Assembly: GCF_008386495.1 (NCBI RefSeq)
Contig: NZ_VTHJ01000069.1
Span: 1 to 48,083, forward strand
Source of the DNA: Streptomyces tailanensis
GTDB taxonomy: Bacteria > Actinomycetota > Actinomycetes > Streptomycetales > Streptomycetaceae
Direction: 5' to 3'
Length of the DNA: 48,083 nucleotides
Made by a program: the position numbers and the translations under genes. Every line of letters starts with the position of its first letter. The stretch's first letter is position 1. Positions 25,320-32,169 of the stretch are shown one piece after another. Below the pieces are notes generated by a model. The model did no database searches. It was not told the DNA's origin and saw nothing but the letters and a program-made list of their open reading frames with translations.

Positions 25320-26066
25320 ATGACCCCGCACATCCTGGTCCTCGGCGGCACCACCGAGGCCCGCGAACTCGCCGCGACCCTCGACGCCCGGCCCGACGTA
25401 CGCGTGACCACGTCCCTCGCCGGGCGGGTCTCCCGGCCGGGGGCGCTCGAAGGGGCCGTACGGATCGGTGGGTTCGGCGGCGCGGAGGGACTGGCGGGCT
25501 GGCTGCGCGAGCACGAGATCGACGCGGTCGTCGACGCCACGCACCCCTTCGCCACGGCCATCACCGTGAACGCGGCCGAGGCGGCGAAGGCCACCGGCAC
25601 CCCGGCCGTCGTCCTGCGCCGACCGGGCTGGCGGCCCGCCCCCGGTGACCGCTGGCACGACGCGGGATCCCTCACCGAAGCCGCAGCCCTGCTGCCGGCA
25701 CTGGGCCGTCGAATCTTCCTGACGACCGGCCGCCTGGGCCTCCCGGCCTTCGCGCACCAGGCCGAACTCCACTTCCTCGTACGGTCGGTGGAGGCCCCCG
25801 AACCGCCGCTGCCCCCCCACACCCACGTACTGCTCGCACGCGGCCCGTTCACGGTCGCCGGCGAGCGGGCCGTGCTGCGCGAGCACCGCGTCGACGTCCT
25901 CGTCACCAAGGACAGCGGGGGAGAGGCGACCGCCGCGAAGCTCGTCGCCGCCCGGGAACTCGGGGTGCCGGTCGTCGTCGTACGACGTCCACCGCTGCCC
26001 GAGGGCATGCCAGCGGTGCCTGACGTGGTGGGGGTACTGGCCCGGCTGGGCCTGGACTCACGCTGA
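25320..26066 (+). CDS. cobK: Precorrin-6A (or cobalt-precorrin-6A) reductase
   Basis: The 248-residue protein starts MTPHILVLGGTTEARELAAT, the conserved CobK/CbiJ N-terminus. It continues with VVDATHPFATAITVNAAEAA, RRPGW and the C-terminal LVTKDSGGEATAAKLVAAREL. It reduces the macrocycle with NADPH in corrin synthesis. It converges on CobF with 21 bp between the stops, so this is a local cobalamin pair rather than a large operon. CobF is a marker of the aerobic pathway, which suggests that precorrin-6A is the substrate. Confidence 0.9.
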   Translation: MTPHILVLGGTTEARELAATLDARPDVRVTTSLAGRVSRPGALEGAVRIGGFGGAEGLAGWLREHEIDAVVDATHPFATAITVNAAEAAKATGTPAVVLRRPGWRPAPGDRWHDAGSLTEAAALLPALGRRIFLTTGRLGLPAFAHQAELHFLVRSVEAPEPPLPPHTHVLLARGPFTVAGERAVLREHRVDVLVTKDSGGEATAAKLVAARELGVPVVVVRRPPLPEGMPAVPDVVGVLARLGLDSR

Positions 26067-26087
26067 CGCGTGGCGGGGCCGGGTGGC

Positions 26088-26858
26088 TCATCTCTCCGGA
26101 TGTCTGCGGAGCAAGTACGTGTCCATGATCCAGCCCTTGCGCTCCCGGGCCTCGGAGCGCAGTAGCTCGATGCGGGGTGCGGCCTCGGCGATCGGGCCGG
26201 AGGCGAGGATCTCGTCCGGGGTGCCTATGTAGGCGCCCCAGTAGATGTCGATGTCCTGATCGGCGTACTGCCGGAAGGTCTGTTGGGCGTCGAGCATCAC
26301 GACCACGTCGTCGACCCCCTCGGGGAAGCCCTCGGCGAGCCGCCGCCCCGTGGTGATCTGCACCGGCCGGGCGACCCGGTTGAGCCCTGTACGGTGCCGG
26401 GCGACCAGCGCCGAGACACTGCTGATGCCGGGCACGACGTCGAACTCGAAGTCCACCGCGCCCCGCTCCAGGACCTCCTCCAGAATCCCGATCGTGCTGT
26501 CGTACAACGCGGGATCACCCCACACCAGGAACGCCCCGGTCTCCTCCTCGTCCAACTCCTCGGAGATCAGCCGCTCATAGATGTCCGCGCGCGCACTGCG
26601 CCAGTCCCCGACGGCCGGCGAGTACGCGGTCCCGCCCGCCTTGCGGTCCCGCTCCGGGTCGCGGGCCTCCACCAGCCGGTACGACCCCTCCGGTATGTGC
26701 GCGTCCAGCATGTCCCGGCGCAGCTGCGTGAGGTCCGACTTCACCTCGCCCTTGTCCAGGATGAAGAACACGTCCGTGCTCCGCAGCGCCCTGACCGCCT
26801 GCAGGGTGAGCTGCTCCGGGTCGCCCGCCCCGATACCGATGACATGAATCTTTCGCAC
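26088..26858 (-). CDS. cobF: Precorrin-6A synthase (deacetylating)
   Basis: The 256-residue SAM-dependent methyltransferase starts at a GTG (RKIHVIGIGAGDPEQLTLQA). It has the corrin-methyltransferase fold motifs: GIGAGDPE near the N-terminus, FLVWGDPALYDST in the middle and FDVVPGISSVSALVARH. CobF methylates C1 and releases acetate, a step specific to the aerobic cobalamin route. The start agrees with the first conserved beta strand; the ribosome site is weak. It ends opposite cobK. Confidence 0.9.
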   Translation of the reverse strand: MRKIHVIGIGAGDPEQLTLQAVRALRSTDVFFILDKGEVKSDLTQLRRDMLDAHIPEGSYRLVEARDPERDRKAGGTAYSPAVGDWRSARADIYERLISEELDEEETGAFLVWGDPALYDSTIGILEEVLERGAVDFEFDVVPGISSVSALVARHRTGLNRVARPVQITTGRRLAEGFPEGVDDVVVMLDAQQTFRQYADQDIDIYWGAYIGTPDEILASGPIAEAAPRIELLRSEARERKGWIMDTYLLRRHPER

Positions 26859-26929
26859 GCCCCGAGTCTGCCGCACACCACTGACAATGCCCGCATCGCC
26901 TGCGGGGTGAGGGCCGGGGAGGCCATCGG

Positions 26930-27457
26930 TCAGCCGGGCGCGCCCCCACGCAGCCGGGGCGCCCAGACCCCCGCGTCCACCGCGGCTCCCTCCCGCTCCA
27001 CGACGTCGGCCAACTCCCGGGCCCAGGCCCCCACCGCCGCCACATCGACACCGTACGGCCGTCCGCGCCCGCTCCTGGCCGCCCACTCCTCGACGGCCCC
27101 GGCCCCGCGCCGCAGCAGGCGGGCGCCACCCCTGACGTTCCCGCGCGCCGAGTGGGTCAGCCCCACCGCGAGCTGGGCGAGCCCACGCCACAGCGCGCGC
27201 TCTTCGTCCGGCCCCGACTTCCAGGCGTCCTCGAACACCTCGTGCGCATGGAACGGCTTCCCCGCGTCCAGCAGTGCCTGCGCCTCGGTGACCGTCTCCT
27301 CGGGCTTCCGGACGACCCCCTCCGGCTGCCGCTCCACCCCCGGCGCCCCGTACGGCAGCGGCCGCCCCAGCCCGTCCCGTGGCCGCGCGTTCCGCGCCCG
27401 CCCTTCCGCGTCCCGGTCCCGCCCCTGCGCCGTCGCGTCGTCCGATGTCGAGCTCAT
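26930..27457 (-). CDS. DUF309 domain protein
   Basis: The 175-residue protein has a charged, disordered first 50 residues. The DUF309 helical core follows: KPFHAHEVFEDAWKSGPDEE, WRGLAQLAVGLTHSARGNVR and GGARLLRRGAGAVEEW. The conserved H-x-H-E-V-F-E-x-x-W pattern could form a metal or nucleotide site. No function is established for the family. GGGG precedes the ATG. It is the last chromosomal gene before the tRNA used as the integration site. Confidence 0.85.
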   Translation of the reverse strand: MSSTSDDATAQGRDRDAEGRARNARPRDGLGRPLPYGAPGVERQPEGVVRKPEETVTEAQALLDAGKPFHAHEVFEDAWKSGPDEERALWRGLAQLAVGLTHSARGNVRGGARLLRRGAGAVEEWAARSGRGRPYGVDVAAVGAWARELADVVEREGAAVDAGVWAPRLRGGAPG

Positions 27458-27557
27458 GCCCCGATTGTCCCTCGCCCCTCACCGGCCGCGAGGCAGTACC
27501 CGACGTACGGTAAAGTTCTGTCTGCGCGATCACGCGGTCCACCCGCGGACAGCGCAA

Positions 27558-27634
<77 letters not shown>

Positions 27635-27658
27635 TTGAAGGAACTGTCATCACAGGTC

Positions 27659-27693
27659 AGGGCCTTGGATCACATCATGTGAGACAAGGCCCT
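27659..27693 (+). terminator. Terminator after tRNA-Pro supplied by the element
   Basis: AGGGCCTTG pairs with CAAGGCCCT (9 bp). An inner TCACA-TCA-TGTGA stem adds to it, and TTGATCGTTT follows. The 5' arm and the six bases before it match the sequence after attR (47855-47869), where the original chromosomal terminator now stands. Confidence 0.7.
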
Positions 27694-27713
27694 TGATCGT
27701 TTCTGAGGCTTCA

Positions 27714-27733
27714 TCTCACAATTTCTCACAAAC
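27714..27733 (+). repeat. Candidate integrase arm-type site, left
   Basis: TCTCACAATTTCTCACAAAC contains two TCTCACA heptamers ten bases apart. A near-identical direct copy with one extra base lies at 47679-47699. Each is about 80-95 bp from the nearer core repeat, on the element side, as expected for P and P' arm sites of a tyrosine integrase. Confidence 0.5.
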
Positions 27734-27748
27734 GCGGATGATCAACGC

Positions 27749-28948
27749 TCAGCCGAGGAGCTCACTCAGCTTCTCCGATCCTGCCTTGAGGCTCTGCGGG
27801 TCCGGGTGCACGTACACGCGTTTGGTGAAGGATAGGTCGCTGTGTCCGGCCCAGGCCGACACCACCGTGTCGGGAACCCCGTTGTTAGCCATCCAGGACA
27901 GACAGGCGTGTCGCGCGTCGTAGAGGCGGACCCGACGCACCCCGGCTTCCTCCATCAGCTTCTGGGCCTCGCGTCGAAGCTTGTCTGTCTTGAACGGTCT
28001 CCCCAGCTCATCGACCACGACATACCCCGAGCCCTCGTAGGCCTCGCCTGCTTGCTCCTTCTCCTGCTCTTGACGGGCACGGAAGGCGACAAGCGCCGTA
28101 TGGACAGGCTTGGGCAGCGGCAAGGTTCGCTTGCCGTTTGCGGTCTTGGGCTGCTTCTCAACGACCTTGTTTCGGAGTCCGCGCGGACGAGCACGGTCGT
28201 AGACGATGGTTCGGGTATTGCCAACGGCAATAGTCCCCTCCCCTGAGAGGTCAACATCTTCGCGCCACCTCGCCCCACAGACTTCGGCGGGACGCTCGGC
28301 GATAAGGGTGAGAAGCATGACGCCAAAGAGCCGGTGATTACGGCTTGCGTCGATGAAGGCCTTCACCTCGGCCTCGTCCCAAGGACGACGCTCGGGCGCA
28401 TTCTCGCGTGCCTTGAGACGTGCATCGCGGGAGATCCGTACATGCTCGGCGACATTACGCACCACCCAACCTCGGCGCACGGCCAAATTCAAGGCGGAGC
28501 GCAACCGGCCAAGCGTCAGTTGCACCGAGCGGGTACCCAAGCCGGTACCTGGCTTGCCGCCTCGCTTGCGGCCGCTGGTGACCAGCCAATCGACAAACTC
28601 CTCAACGTCCTCCTCGGTCAGCTGCTGCACGCGCTTGTAACCAAGATGGTTGCGGATAGGACGCACCGCGTTGTCGTAGTTGGTGGCAGTCGCTTCCTCG
28701 ACATCACGGGTCGCAGCCCGAAGCCAGATGTCCAGAAGCTCATTCACGGTCAGTTTGGTCGGCGCGACGTACTCGCCGGTTTTGGATTGGTGACGTATGC
28801 GCGCCAGCTCGTCTCGGGCTTCTTTGCGGGTAGCAAAGGTCTTGGTGACCTGCCGACGCTTGCCGTTAGCCTTCCTTGGTCCATCCGTCACGAAGCGATA
28901 CCGCACCGTGCCGTCTTGCAGGACTAGTTTCTTGATCGGATCGGGCAT
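27749..28948 (-). CDS. int: Tyrosine recombinase/integrase of the element
   Basis: The 399-residue integrase should carry out integration at tRNA-Pro and, with the excisionase, excision. The N-terminal 55 residues are a three-stranded arm-binding domain (DGTVRYRFVTDGPRKANGKR). A SAM-like core-binding domain (about 60-165) and the catalytic domain follow. Catalytic residues visible are Arg219 (AERPAEV), Arg346 (LYDARHA), His369 (AGHSD) and Tyr379 (KRVYVHP). The box II His is Tyr343 here, a tolerated variant. AAGGAAACG precedes the ATG. Its 3' end is 115 bp from the attL core, and excisionase lies upstream in the same direction. It is intact and probably active. Confidence 0.92.
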   Translation of the reverse strand: MPDPIKKLVLQDGTVRYRFVTDGPRKANGKRRQVTKTFATRKEARDELARIRHQSKTGEYVAPTKLTVNELLDIWLRAATRDVEEATATNYDNAVRPIRNHLGYKRVQQLTEEDVEEFVDWLVTSGRKRGGKPGTGLGTRSVQLTLGRLRSALNLAVRRGWVVRNVAEHVRISRDARLKARENAPERRPWDEAEVKAFIDASRNHRLFGVMLLTLIAERPAEVCGARWREDVDLSGEGTIAVGNTRTIVYDRARPRGLRNKVVEKQPKTANGKRTLPLPKPVHTALVAFRARQEQEKEQAGEAYEGSGYVVVDELGRPFKTDKLRREAQKLMEEAGVRRVRLYDARHACLSWMANNGVPDTVVSAWAGHSDLSFTKRVYVHPDPQSLKAGSEKLSELLG

Positions 28949-29060
28949 CGTTTCCTTCTTACGATTGCCCCCCTACTCTCTGCTGTCTGTACGACTCCTC
29001 CCCTCTCCGAGGCCGGCGAGGCCCATTAGATATGGCCCTTGTGGGGCTGTGTAGTTCTCT

Positions 29061-29080
29061 TAAGCGGGCGCTTCGCGCCT
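29061..29080. repeat. 20-bp hairpin-forming repeat, left copy
   Basis: TAAGCGGGCGCTTCGCGCCT contains a GGCGC-TTC-GCGCC stem. It recurs exactly at 47579-47598, close to the right end. Here it lies between int and xis and is flanked by CTCT and AGAG, which extend the stem. It could be a terminator or a protein-binding site shared by both ends. Confidence 0.6.
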
Positions 29081-29150
29081 TTAGAGGAAAGAATAAGCTT
29101 CAGTCTTCCGTGGGCTCTAACGGCTCTACAGGCTGTTACAGAGGGTTTGC

Positions 29151-29348
29151 TCACTCCCCTTCCAGATAGCGGATGAGCGAGGCGGTGATCACCCGGTACC
29201 GGGTGCCGAAGGAAACGACCCGAAAGGGTGCTTGGTTCCTCTTGATCAGCTCGTACAGGTGCGAGCGGGAGATCCCCAACGCCTGGGCTGCCTGATGGAC
29301 ATCGATGGTTGCTGCCCACGAGCGGATCTCATCAAGGGTGGGTCTCAT
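29151..29348 (-). CDS. xis: Excisionase, small HTH protein (AlpA/MerR-like)
   Basis: The 65-residue protein MRPTLDEIRSWAATIDVHQA contains a compact winged helix-turn-helix (AAQALGISRSHLYELIKRNQ) and the wing APFRVVSFGTRYRVITASLI ending in RYLEGE. This is the standard form of actinomycete excisionase next to a tyrosine integrase. GGAGG lies 9 nt before the ATG at 29348; the upstream in-frame ATG at 29357 directly abuts that GGAGG, so it is unlikely to be used. It is about 200 bp upstream of int on the same strand and may be co-transcribed with it. Confidence 0.85.
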   Translation of the reverse strand: MRPTLDEIRSWAATIDVHQAAQALGISRSHLYELIKRNQAPFRVVSFGTRYRVITASLIRYLEGE

Positions 29349-29514
29349 GAGGGTCATCCTCCAAGACCGGCCGCCATCGGGTTGCAATGGCGGACCGAAG
29401 CGGTTTGAAGGGATGCTCGGCTGCACAAAGAGGCTCACCGGCGAGGTTACCCCCCATTTTATCCCTCCAACTCACCTAAAAGCTATGGAGAAAAGGACAA
29501 AGAGGAAGGCTTCA

Positions 29515-29718
29515 TCACCCCAACAGCTGGCGCCTCACCAGCTCCCACCATGAGCGAGGTTCAGGCCTCCGCTCAGTGCCACCCGTAGGACCCTTCACAT
29601 AGTCCCGGACATGAAAGTCGCGCTCCACCCCAAGCTCACGCGCCTGAAGAAATCGGTCGGTTGCTTCCCTCTGTGTTGCTCCTGGTACCTGGTATATGCG
29701 AATGATCGTGTACTGCAT
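29515..29718 (-). CDS. Small element protein behind a long hairpin
   Basis: The 67-residue product MQYTIIRIYQVPGATQREAT continues with a mixed alpha/beta pattern (DRFLQARELGVERDFHVRDY) and a basic tail with RSWWELVRRQLLG. No family is recognised. It has a strong AGGAGG ribosome site 7 nt before the ATG. The last two bases of that site coincide with the foot of a 146-bp nested hairpin (29730-29875), so translation may depend on folding of the leader. It lies upstream of xis in the same direction, with about 165 bp between. Confidence 0.6.
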   Translation of the reverse strand: MQYTIIRIYQVPGATQREATDRFLQARELGVERDFHVRDYVKGPTGGTERRPEPRSWWELVRRQLLG

Positions 29719-29729
29719 GTTTCTTCCTC

Positions 29730-29875
29730 CTCGTAAGCGTCCTCATCGCGCGCGCCCTCCACAGCACGTGGCCATCGGCGGGTCAAGGCCGGACGGAATC
29801 GTCCGCCGAAGGGAAGCCTTGACGCGGCGGTGGATCACGTGCACACAAAAAGGGCGCGATGAGGACGCTTACGAG
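29730..29875. repeat. Long nested inverted repeat (22-bp outer stem)
   Basis: A perfect 22-bp arm at 29730-29751 pairs with 29854-29875. Inside it GCACGTG (29764-29770) pairs with CACGTGC (29836-29842), CCATCG with CGGTGG, GTCAAGGC (29782-29789) with GCCTTGAC (29816-29823), and GGACG with CGTCC around a GAAT loop. Together they form one long, almost continuous hairpin. Its foot touches the ribosome site of the 67-residue gene on the minus strand. Confidence 0.85.
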
Positions 29876-30034
29876 TGGTGGGGATTTGGCACCCGGCAGG
29901 TTCCTTGAAAGCCGCCGAGAACAACCAGTCCCCTGATACTGCTTCCTTGTGGCCTTGCCACCCATTCTCTTGCATCCGGAACGGATCCCTCTTTTCCGCG
30001 TAGGCGGCTTATTGCGGCGCGGCGGAAGGAAGGT

Positions 30035-30261
30035 CTGGAAGGAATGCCGCCGTGATCGCCACTATGGCCCCCTCTGGGGGTGGCCTCGGAGCTGGCACAC
30101 CCCGAAGGGCTCACAGGGAACCTGTGTGTGCAGGCGGAGAGGACGGGGGAGTCAGCCGCGCCACCGACCGCACGGGAGCAAAAATTGTACCCAGTGGCGG
30201 GGCTGACTCCCCCGTCCGTTGCCACCCCCAAACCCGCTGGTCAGCGGGCCATTCCTTCCAG
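30035..30261. repeat. Three-level nested inverted repeat, 227 bp
   Basis: CTGGAAGGAATG (30035-30046) pairs with 30250-30261. GGGGGTGGC (30076-30084) pairs with 30221-30229. A 24-bp arm with one mismatch, containing GACGGGGGAGTCAGCC, pairs 30141-30164 with 30194-30217. A side hairpin CACAGG-GAA-CCTGTG sits at 30112-30126. The result is a multi-arm foldback whose A-rich loop (30177-30184) resembles initiation loops of single-strand or rolling-circle origins. Confidence 0.8.
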
Positions 30262-30294
30262 TTCCTTGTGTTCACACCACTCCATCGAACAAAG

Positions 30295-30365
30295 CCGGTA
30301 CTCGTACCGGTTGCTGTACCGGCCTGAGACGGTACGACACCCGACCACCATCCGGTACGGGTACG
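30295..30365. repeat. Cluster of GTACCGG/CCGGTAC sites
   Basis: CCGGTAC-TC-GTACCGG (30295-30310) is a near-perfect palindrome. It is followed by GTACCGG (30316-30322), CGGTACG (30330-30336) and CCGGTACGGGTACG (30352-30365). This makes about five half-sites in 71 bp, in both orientations, an iteron-like arrangement for an initiator or partition protein. Confidence 0.6.
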
Positions 30366-30570
30366 AAAGCTACTCGATCACCATTTGCGATCAACTTTTG
30401 TGCTCACCTACACACATGAGCTGGTACAAAGTGAATTACTCGGCCGTGAACAAAAGCTCACCGCTGCACCTGGGCGTCGTTTATCCCACGACAAAGAAAC
30501 CCCCTTAGATCCCCCTTGGAGGCTCCCTATTCCCCGCTCTCTTTGCTCCCTCGTTTCCCTTCGCCTTCCT

Positions 30571-30625
30571 ATCGACGCTGACGCGTCGCTTTTCAAAAAA
30601 GCCCTACGCGTCAGCAGACGTCGAT
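30571..30625. repeat. Bulged hairpin, 16-bp stem
   Basis: ATCGAC-GCTGACGCGT (30571-30586) pairs with ACGCGTCAGC-(AGAC)-GTCGAT (30606-30625). A 19-nt loop containing CTTTTCAAAAAAG makes an inner stem. No gene ends next to it, so a cis-acting role in replication or partition is as likely as termination. Confidence 0.65.
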
Positions 30626-30663
30626 GAGGTAACTCAGACCAACTGGTGTTACCCAGCGTCCTA

Positions 30664-30691
30664 GATCGATCCATTAGATTATGGATCGATC
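30664..30691. repeat. Perfect 11-bp inverted repeat
   Basis: GATCGATCCAT (30664-30674) pairs with ATGGATCGATC (30681-30691) around TAGATT. It is AT-rich in the loop and lies in the gene-free region upstream of the CGGTCG segment. Confidence 0.7.
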
Positions 30692-30834
30692 CCGTTGCTT
30701 CGGTTACTCGGTCACTCGATCACGGCAGGCTAGTCCGTCTTTAATCGCAAACCCCAAAATGGGGGAGACGGCGGCTGCCTTGTCTGCGCTATTTATGAGC
30801 TAAGCAAATATAGAAAGTCTTGTATAGTCCCGTA

Positions 30835-30895
30835 CGGACGGCCGTCCGGCCGACCGGTCTTCCGGTCGAGCGGTCGCCTCGTCGCCCGGTCGGTA
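30835..30895. repeat. CGGTCG-rich palindromic segment (candidate centromere)
   Basis: The palindrome CGGACGGCCGTCCG (30835-30848) is followed by GACCGG-TCTT-CCGGTC (30852-30867) and several CGGTCG units, including CGTCGCCCGGTCGG. The last recurs twice inside the adjoining RHH gene (31084 and 31124). Repeats around a ParA/RHH pair are where such systems usually have their centromere. Confidence 0.6.
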
Positions 30896-30926
30896 GGTGA
30901 GTAGATACAGAAGAAAAGGTTCTTTG

Positions 30927-31253
30927 TCAGAGACCACGTTTCTTGAAGTAATCATCAAGGGCTTCGCGAACTATGCGACTCATACTGCCGTCACCACTAC
31001 CATCCATCTGTTCGCGAAGGGATAGTTTCTTCAAGGTGTCTAGTTGGTCCTGCCCCCATTCAAAACCCCGACGTATAAGCACACGTCGCCCGGTCGGGCG
31101 GTCGGTAGTGCGAGCGGTCGGTTCGTCGCCCGGTCGGGCGGTCGGATGATGAGAGACAGAAGGAGCCGGCGAGGGCTCGTGTGTCGGCTTCTTTGGAAAG
31201 AAAACAGACCCTCGTAACTCGTTTGCGATGGCGTCAGTATTCAGTTTTTTCAT
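30927..31253 (-). CDS. Ribbon-helix-helix centromere-binding/partition partner of ParA
   Basis: The 108-residue protein MKKLNTDAIANELRGSVFFP has a short N-terminal helix and a long, probably disordered linker (residues 22-58, rich in Pro, Thr, Arg and His). A C-terminal DNA-binding domain follows (TLKKLSLREQ, GSMSRIVREALDDYFKKRGL) with the RHH/CopG pattern. It starts inside the parA stop (ATGA, 31250-31253), so the two are translationally coupled. It should bind repeats as a dimer and stimulate ParA. The DNA encoding the linker itself carries two exact 22-bp CGGTCG-type repeats, so gene and binding site may overlap. Codon use is AT-rich compared with the chromosome. Confidence 0.75.
   Translation of the reverse strand: MKKLNTDAIANELRGSVFFPKKPTHEPSPAPSVSHHPTARPGDEPTARTTDRPTGRRVLIRRGFEWGQDQLDTLKKLSLREQMDGSGDGSMSRIVREALDDYFKKRGL
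31084..31145. repeat. 22-bp direct repeat inside the RHH gene
   Basis: CGTCGCCCGGTCGGGCGGTC plus GG occurs exactly at 31084-31105 and 31124-31145, 40 bp apart (about four helical turns). It encodes the linker's PT-R-PGD and PT-R-TTD runs. A shorter copy lies at 30880-30893. Confidence 0.8.
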
Positions 31254-32002
31254 ATATGAAACAGTTCGGCAATCAATTTGTTGTAAGCCAGCGCTGCCGT
31301 CGACTTCGGGTTAAAAGAAAAGATATCGCGCTTCTGAAAGTGTGCATCACGGAGGTCTGTATTACGGGGAATGACAGTCGTAAGAACTGAGCTCGTATAG
31401 GTCTGGCGGAGAAGTTGAAGCGACGTCTTAGTATTGACCGTCGGGTCAGCCATAGTGAACAAAAAACCAGCCAGCTGAAGAAAAGGATTGAAGTACTCAC
31501 GTACTTCGGTAATGGTCTTACTGATCTGAACGATCGAGTCGAGCTCAAAATAACCAGGCGCGACAACAACGATGACCTTGTCTGCGGCCGTAAACGCATT
31601 AATGGTCAACCATGAGAGGGTTGGCGGGCAATCAATGAAGACATAGTCATAGTTAGCCTTGACCATGTCCAACTCACGTTTCAACCGTTCCTCGCGATGG
31701 TCAATCGCTGTAGTCAACTCGACATCAGTCGTTGAGAGCAGGATGTGAGAGGGGACTATGTCGAGGTTCGGAACGCTTGTTGGCTGGCAGGGGAGGGGGC
31801 GACGCTCAAGGATTGTCGCAACAACAGTCTCGTGTTTCTGAACCTGCGGATAGTTCGACAGAAGAACCTTGCTGCTATTGGCCTGAGAATCGATGTCGAT
31901 GAGCAAGACACGTTTGCCCTTACGGGCGATGCCGGCGGCAAGCGAAATGGTGGAAGATGTTTTTCCTACTCCTCCTTTCTGTGAGGCAACTGCAATAACC
32001 AT
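31250..32002 (-). CDS. parA: ParA-type partition ATPase
   Basis: The 250-residue ATPase has the deviant Walker A SQKGGVGKTSSTIS (signature Lys9, Lys14), switch I DIDSQANSS (about 36-44) and Walker B YVFIDCPPTLSW (Asp124). It lacks the N-terminal HTH of large ParA proteins, so it belongs to the small type that pairs with RHH proteins. ATP-dependent binding to nucleoid DNA would move the element's centromere. A promoter with TTGACA (32096-32101), 18-bp spacing and TATTCT (32072-32077) lies upstream. G+C is far lower than in chromosomal genes. Presence of ParA on an integrated element implies an extrachromosomal or multicopy stage. Confidence 0.9.
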   Translation of the reverse strand: MVIAVASQKGGVGKTSSTISLAAGIARKGKRVLLIDIDSQANSSKVLLSNYPQVQKHETVVATILERRPLPCQPTSVPNLDIVPSHILLSTTDVELTTAIDHREERLKRELDMVKANYDYVFIDCPPTLSWLTINAFTAADKVIVVVAPGYFELDSIVQISKTITEVREYFNPFLQLAGFLFTMADPTVNTKTSLQLLRQTYTSSVLTTVIPRNTDLRDAHFQKRDIFSFNPKSTAALAYNKLIAELFHI

Positions 32003-32071
32003 AGATAAGTTAAACCCACCGAAAACCTAAGGGACAGGTTCATTTCGATGGAATTTCTTTAAGATGAATCC

Positions 32072-32101
32072 AGAATAACGAAAAATGGACACATCTGTCA
32101 A
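32072..32101 (-). promoter_or_regulatory. parA promoter
   Basis: On the minus strand TTGACA (32101-32096) is followed after 18 bp by TATTCT (32077-32072). About 63 nt of leader would precede the parA ATG. The TTGAC-N18 layout is shared with two other element promoters. Confidence 0.6.
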
Positions 32102-32169
32102 TAAGGAATTGTTTCACGCAAGCGCAAAAAAGTATCGCCCAACAAATCACCCTCACGATGGGCAATACA

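Larger units (their letters stand above)
29876..30926. other. Gene-free, palindrome-rich region (candidate origin/centromere)
   Basis: No reading frame here has a believable start, ribosome site and codon pattern. Short frames on both strands just follow the repeats. Instead the stretch holds, in order, a three-level nested inverted repeat, a cluster of GTACCGG sites, a bulged hairpin, an 11-bp inverted repeat and a CGGTCG-rich segment ending at the RHH gene. Its position beside parA/RHH makes it the best candidate for the element's replication origin, transfer origin or centromere. Confidence 0.65.

Noticed and set aside
29869..30231. A 120-codon minus-strand frame in the gene-free region.
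   Set aside because: It follows the inverted repeats, lacks a ribosome site and shows no protein-like pattern.
30408..30674. An 88-codon minus-strand frame.
   Set aside because: Composition and codon use are random, and it lies across the bulged hairpin.
30835..31145. CGGTCG repeats as a CRISPR array.
   Set aside because: Spacing is irregular, there are no uniform repeat-spacer units or cas genes, and part lies in coding DNA. Partition sites fit better.
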